This document shows, in pieces, positions 1 to 3,001 of a stretch of DNA of 5,499 nucleotides. Both the position numbers and the translations under genes were made by a program. The notes beneath the pieces are model-generated. The model was not told where the DNA came from. It did not search any database and worked only from the letters and a program-made list of their open reading frames with translations. The first letter of the stretch is position 1. Every line of letters begins with the position of its first letter. This DNA comes from Candidatus Falkowbacteria bacterium RIFCSPLOWO2_12_FULL_45_13 (lineage in GTDB: Bacteria; Patescibacteriota; Patescibacteriia; Patescibacteriales; GWC2-42-12): assembly GCA_001778055.1 (NCBI GenBank), contig MFFY01000030.1:1-5499 (forward strand). The letters run 5' to 3'.

Positions 1-305
1 TTATATAAACCGGCTCCGTATAAAAAAATATGACCGTCAACATGATAGATGTCCGTTTGCTCTTCGTATTTTTTTAAAATAACCTTTATGCTTTTATGAA
101 AATGGAAAAAATTATCATAATTAATATTTTCTTCCAATATCTTATACGACGGTTTAGCGATAAACTTGTTACGATCGGAAAAAACCGTAATTATTTTAAC
201 CTCGCAACCATGGTTTTGCAAAAAAACGGATTTATTGTGCCGGCAAAAATTTGAGCCCCCGCCGTTGACGAAATTTAGTTTTGAGGTTAGAAAAGTTACT
301 CTCAT
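1..305 (-). CDS. Glycosyltransferase family 4-like protein, N-terminal part (cut by left edge)
   Basis: The minus strand is open from an ATG at 305-303 to the window edge, giving 101 complete codons that start MRVTFLTSKLNFVNGGGSNF. A beta strand is followed by a Gly-rich loop (residues 14-19, NGGGSN), then a helix and a second strand, NHGCEVKIITVF at residues 31-42. This is the usual first half of a GT-B Rossmann domain in family 4, where 'GHeVkviT' is typical. The last residues, DIYHVDGHIFLYGAGLY (85-101), resemble the acceptor-side segment before the 'G' helix. The family normally transfers a sugar from a nucleotide donor to a growing glycan at the inner face of the membrane; the donor cannot be told because the C-terminal donor domain is outside. 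No Shine-Dalgarno is visible, and the only nearby upstream ATG (313) runs into a stop within a few codons, so 305 is the preferred start. Family assignment is moderately sure; substrate unknown. Confidence 0.72.
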   Translation of the reverse strand, partial: MRVTFLTSKLNFVNGGGSNFCRHNKSVFLQNHGCEVKIITVFSDRNKFIAKPSYKILEENINYDNFFHFHKSIKVILKKYEEQTDIYHVDGHIFLYGAGLY

Positions 306-317
306 ATAGGCATATAA

Positions 318-346
318 ATCTTAACAAAGATAGCCAGAGATGGCAA
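318..346 (-). promoter_or_regulatory. Candidate sigma-70-type promoter for the glycosyltransferase gene
   Basis: On the minus strand TTGCCA (346-341; five of six bases match TTGACA) is followed after exactly 17 bases by TAAGAT (323-318; four of six match TATAAT). The expected transcription start, about 6-8 bases further, falls near 311, only a handful of bases before the ATG at 305. The mRNA would therefore be leaderless or almost so, which agrees with the lack of a Shine-Dalgarno. This is a by-eye consensus match in AT-rich DNA, so chance is possible. Confidence 0.35.
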
Positions 347-356
347 ACCTTAGAAT

Positions 357-420
357 GTTATAGGACTTACGCGGTTGACTGCCTAAAACGGAGGTTTTTC
401 CAAACGCGCAAGTCCTAAAC
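357..420. repeat. 64-nt imperfect palindrome (MITE/REP-like hairpin)
   Basis: The left arm (357-376) contains TAGGACTTACGCGGTT and the right arm (403-420) contains AACGCGCAAGTCCTAAAC. They pair over 18 base pairs, with one A-C mismatch (369/409) and single-base bulges at 360 and 374. Inside the loop a second small stem, AAAAC (385-389) with GTTTT (394-398), closes a GGAG loop. TTA occurs on both sides of 361-420 (358-360 and 421-423) and could be a 3-bp target duplication, though three bases are weak evidence. No T-run follows on either strand, so it is not a typical terminator. It sits in the divergent spacer between the glycosyltransferase and epimerase genes. A small dispersed palindrome or an insertion-sequence remnant is the likeliest reading; a regulatory hairpin is the alternative. 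Confidence 0.6.
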
Positions 421-429
421 TTATTGAAT

Positions 430-1035
430 ATGAAAATTTTATTGACCGGCGCTAATGGCGCTATTGGTTCAAGTCTTAAAAAATTGTTGCCATTCAATGT
501 CGCGGCGCGCTCCCATCATGAACTAGATATTACGGATAAAGATTCCATCGCTAAGGCGGTCGATGAGGTCAGGCCGGATTTAATCATCAATAGCGCCGTT
601 ATAAAAAATCCACTGAGCGAGGAAAAAAAGGAATTAGCCTGCCAAGTTAACGTCATCGGTGTTAAGAATTTGTGCGAAACCGGTATAAAATTATTGCAGA
701 TTTCATCGGTGGTGGTCTTGCGTCCGAAAGACTGGTATAGCGTGACTAAATTAGCTGCCGAGAATTTAATCGACGCCAATAAACATCTTATCATACGTTT
801 GTCCTTCCCTCATAACGATGTTCTGCTGGCTAAGGCGGTTGTCAATTTAATTGATAAAACGGGTGTCTATAATTTATGGGAGTTACAATGCCCCTACCTA
901 AAAAATCGAATAATTATTTTCTTGCGGAAAGTATTATTAAAATTACAAACCGAACCGGGCAGCATATCACGACTGGGGTTTGGTTTTATTAAAAGAAAAG
1001 TCTTGCCTATATTAAAAGCAAATAAACAAAAGTAG
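430..1035 (+). CDS. Compact NAD(P)-dependent sugar-nucleotide epimerase/reductase (extended SDR, RmlD-like)
   Basis: The protein has 201 residues from the ATG at 430; a TTG two codons upstream is in frame, but starting at ATG gives the usual MKILLTGANGAIG. Seen in order: the nucleotide-binding TGANGAIG at 6-13, DIT at 33-35 (cofactor/adenine strand), RPDLIINSAVI at 48-58 (the 'kPDvViN.AA' strand), the helix with 'vNviGvkNL' at 74-81, the ISS strand at 91-93, the catalytic pair YSVTK (Tyr103, Lys107), and IIRLS at 121-125. Relatives such as dTDP-4-dehydrorhamnose reductase or UDP-hexose epimerases are usually about 280-330 residues. Here the segment between the ISS strand and the YxxxK is only about ten residues, and the substrate-binding part after IIRLS is much reduced. 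The C-terminus is basic (ends ANKQK). It could be a genuinely minimal enzyme, a non-catalytic paralogue or a decayed gene. No Shine-Dalgarno is visible. It is divergent from the glycosyltransferase and convergent with the membrane protein, which suits a glycan-synthesis locus. Confidence 0.8.
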   Translation: MKILLTGANGAIGSSLKKLLPFNVAARSHHELDITDKDSIAKAVDEVRPDLIINSAVIKNPLSEEKKELACQVNVIGVKNLCETGIKLLQISSVVVLRPKDWYSVTKLAAENLIDANKHLIIRLSFPHNDVLLAKAVVNLIDKTGVYNLWELQCPYLKNRIIIFLRKVLLKLQTEPGSISRLGFGFIKRKVLPILKANKQK

Positions 1036-1065
1036 AATGGACTAAGCCATGACTATTTATTGATA

Positions 1066-1085
1066 AAACTGATAGTTTGATTTTT
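1066..1085 (+). terminator. Weak candidate terminator after the epimerase gene
   Basis: AAACT (1066-1070) and AGTTT (1074-1078) can form a five-pair stem with a GAT loop, followed by GATTTTT. The stem is short and almost all A-T, so its stability is poor. It lies in the 56-base gap between two convergent genes, where a terminator is expected. Low confidence. Confidence 0.25.
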
Positions 1086-1091
1086 AAGTCT

Positions 1092-2870
1092 TTAAAGCCG
1101 GTAAAGGTAAATATTATTGAAGGAAGTAATTTCTTTCAGCCGATCGCCGAAAAAAGATAAATCCCATTCCGGATCTAAATTTTTATCCCAGACGATATAG
1201 CTAACGCCGTATTTTTCCAGTAACCCGTCAATACCATCATTTTTAATGACCGCGTCATTATATTCCTGGCTTAACTGATCGGCCAGAGCCTGCGGGCCTT
1301 GATACGAGGTTTTATTATCGGCCGCTTTATTCGCGTACTCGTAATAGCTGGCCAAATCGCGGTAAAGCGCCCGATAAAAAGATGAGCCAACCCCATCATC
1401 CCCCGCCCGGGTAAAGTATTCTGTAAAATTATTTCTGGCTTCTTTGTTTAAAAAAGCGTAGACAAACAAAGCGTCTTTAAATCTTTGTATTGGCAGATAG
1501 CTTAAGGCGGCGGCGTTAAGCCAAAATAAATCATGCGGCGTATAAATGGTAAACAAATAGCTATTCTCCTGGCCGGCCAAAATCGCGGCCGGCGCCAGAT
1601 CGCGGTTCAAAGAATCAATAATCGGCTGGAAATTTTGTTCATAAATTTTTGCCTCATAGGAAGAAAAAAACGAGAGGTACTGGCCGCCGGCGGTATTTAT
1701 AAACACTGCAGCGATAAGAACTATAAATAATATTTTTTTTAATTTCTCGCTTGCCAGCAGCCGCCAAACCATATAAAAACTCACAACAATAGACAAAGGC
1801 ACGATAAAATACCAGTAATAATGGCCGTATTGGAGCATTTTGCCGGTGATGGTTTGCTGATTTAAGGCTGCCCAGCCGCTTAAAATTACGGCCAGAATTA
1901 GAGGCAGATATTGATCTTGCCTGCGCCTCTGCCAAAAAAGAGCGAATAATATCAAAGTGATAAAACCAACTTTGCTGAAAACCGGGGTGTGGCCTAAAGA
2001 CAGGTGCATAAAATAAGACAGTTGCGCTCCGATGCCGCCGCCCAGGGCCGAAAAAAGCTTGATTAAATTATAAGCGCCGAGCGCCAAGCCCAGGGCGCTA
2101 ATCAGGCAGACAGTTTTTGCCGGCAAAAAATCTTTTTTAAAAATAAAAATTAGCAATAAGCAGGCGTTAAAAGCCAAAACAAACGACCAGGCGTAAAAAT
2201 AAATATAAAATAACAAGCCAAAAGCCAGACCAGCAAATATTTTATATCTTAATTCAGCCGACTTCAGACATTTCACCAATAAATTCAAATAGGTAAATAA
2301 AACCAACGAACTCAAATAAGGGTATAACACCCGCGCGTAAGCGTTAAAATCATGATAAAAAAAAATTTTAAAATAAATAATGGAATACCCACCGATAACG
2401 AATAAGGCGGCGGTTAGGGATAATAATTTATCGCCTGATAATTGTAAAACAAAAAAATAAATTAAGATGATGAGCACGAAAACGCCGATGAAATTGTAAA
2501 AATTATAAATAGTTACGATGTTGAATTTTTTTTCCAGGCCCGATAATTTCACCGGGGCGAGCAACAGATAATCGCTGTAAGAAAGATAGACGTCAGGATC
2601 GTTCTTGCCTTCGCGCAATAGAGGACTGCCCAAACTATTGCCGGACAAAACTTCATTACCGCGCGTTAAATAAAAGTGAGCGTCATTACCGAAGTGATTG
2701 ATATTAATACCCTGATACAAACTGCCGGCTGCCCAGGGAAAAGCCAATAGCGGGGCAAAAATTAAAACCGCCAATAAAAATGAAAAAATAATAACCCAGC
2801 CATGCGCCTTAAGCGCGCTGATTATTTTCTGACAATTTTTATTTATCATGGCGATGATTTCTGGTCGCAT
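1092..2870 (-). CDS. Polytopic membrane protein, probable GT-C-fold glycosyltransferase
   Basis: The protein has 592 residues from the ATG at 2870, or 585 from a second in-frame ATG at 2849 (residue 8). It has roughly eleven hydrophobic segments: near 25-44, 123-145, 147-165, 182-200, 211-229, 230-246, 252-275, 302-316, 319-335, 349-370 and 379-397. A soluble C-terminal domain of about 190 residues follows. The first outer loop carries HFGNDAHFYLTRGNEVLSGN (59-78), which resembles the acidic metal/catalytic motif after TM1 of GT-C enzymes. NQQTITGKMLQYGHYYWYF (337-355) looks like a conserved re-entrant motif of this group. Near the end, LLEKYGVSYIVWD (550-562) matches the 'l.kygVdYvvv' strand common in PMT/YfhO-like proteins. 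Such enzymes take polyprenyl-phosphate-linked sugars and work at the outer membrane leaflet. Donor and acceptor cannot be deduced. Neither start has a clear Shine-Dalgarno. The gene lies downstream of the surface-protein gene on the same strand, but a hairpin and a 131-base gap separate them, so co-transcription is uncertain. Confidence 0.75.
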   Translation of the reverse strand: MRPEIIAMINKNCQKIISALKAHGWVIIFSFLLAVLIFAPLLAFPWAAGSLYQGININHFGNDAHFYLTRGNEVLSGNSLGSPLLREGKNDPDVYLSYSDYLLLAPVKLSGLEKKFNIVTIYNFYNFIGVFVLIILIYFFVLQLSGDKLLSLTAALFVIGGYSIIYFKIFFYHDFNAYARVLYPYLSSLVLFTYLNLLVKCLKSAELRYKIFAGLAFGLLFYIYFYAWSFVLAFNACLLLIFIFKKDFLPAKTVCLISALGLALGAYNLIKLFSALGGGIGAQLSYFMHLSLGHTPVFSKVGFITLILFALFWQRRRQDQYLPLILAVILSGWAALNQQTITGKMLQYGHYYWYFIVPLSIVVSFYMVWRLLASEKLKKILFIVLIAAVFINTAGGQYLSFFSSYEAKIYEQNFQPIIDSLNRDLAPAAILAGQENSYLFTIYTPHDLFWLNAAALSYLPIQRFKDALFVYAFLNKEARNNFTEYFTRAGDDGVGSSFYRALYRDLASYYEYANKAADNKTSYQGPQALADQLSQEYNDAVIKNDGIDGLLEKYGVSYIVWDKNLDPEWDLSFFGDRLKEITSFNNIYLYRL

Positions 2871-2876
2871 GTAAAT

Positions 2877-2927
2877 TGAGATGGTTACAAAACTATTTCG
2901 TAGCGAAATAATTTTGTAACCATCTCA
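2877..2927. repeat. Near-perfect 51-nt hairpin beside the membrane-protein start
   Basis: The arms 2877-2900 and 2904-2927 are complementary at 23 of 24 positions (single mismatch C2893/A2911), closing a TAG loop at 2901-2903. The outer part reads TGAGATGGTTACAAAA and its complement. ATT stands on both sides (2875-2877 and 2927-2929), possibly a 3-bp duplication around a 49-bp core. Neither strand has a T-run after the stem, so a standard intrinsic terminator is unlikely. On the minus strand only six bases (ATTTAC) separate the stem from the ATG at 2870, so in RNA it would occupy the ribosome landing site. It shares no sequence with the palindrome at 357-420. A dispersed palindromic (REP/MITE-type) element or a translation-control hairpin both fit. 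Confidence 0.8.
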
Positions 2928-2956
2928 TTGAACTTTAAATAAAAATAAACGTAACT

Positions 2957-2999
2957 TAATCTCCACTCTCCAGTCTCTGTTCTCCAGTCTCTAATCTCC
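2957..2999 (-). repeat. GA-rich short tandem repeat, period 14
   Basis: On the plus strand TCTCCAGTCTCT occurs at 2967-2978 and again at 2981-2992, exactly 14 bases apart. TAATCTCC at 2957-2964 recurs at 2992-2999. Read in the direction of the neighbouring genes (minus), it is a purine-rich tract of GGAGA/AGAGACTGGAGA units starting two bases after the stop codon of the surface-protein gene. No gene or hairpin is seen in it. Function unknown; a low-complexity 3' spacer is the modest interpretation. Confidence 0.6.
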
Positions 3000-3001
3000 C
3001 C

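Noticed and set aside
516..794. 92-codon minus-strand frame inside the epimerase gene
   Set aside because: It lies wholly opposite a gene with clear Rossmann and YxxxK motifs and has no recognisable features.
1533..1935. Plus-strand 65-codon and minus-strand 93-codon frames overlapping the membrane-protein gene
   Set aside because: Both are alternate-frame readings of a gene with clear transmembrane periodicity.
2877..2927. Hairpin as an intrinsic terminator of the surface-protein gene
   Set aside because: The stem is AT-rich and followed by ATTTACATG on the minus strand, with no run of T, and it abuts the next start codon.
2957..2999. Short repeats as a CRISPR array
   Set aside because: Period 14 with only two full units and no spacers; no cas genes in view.
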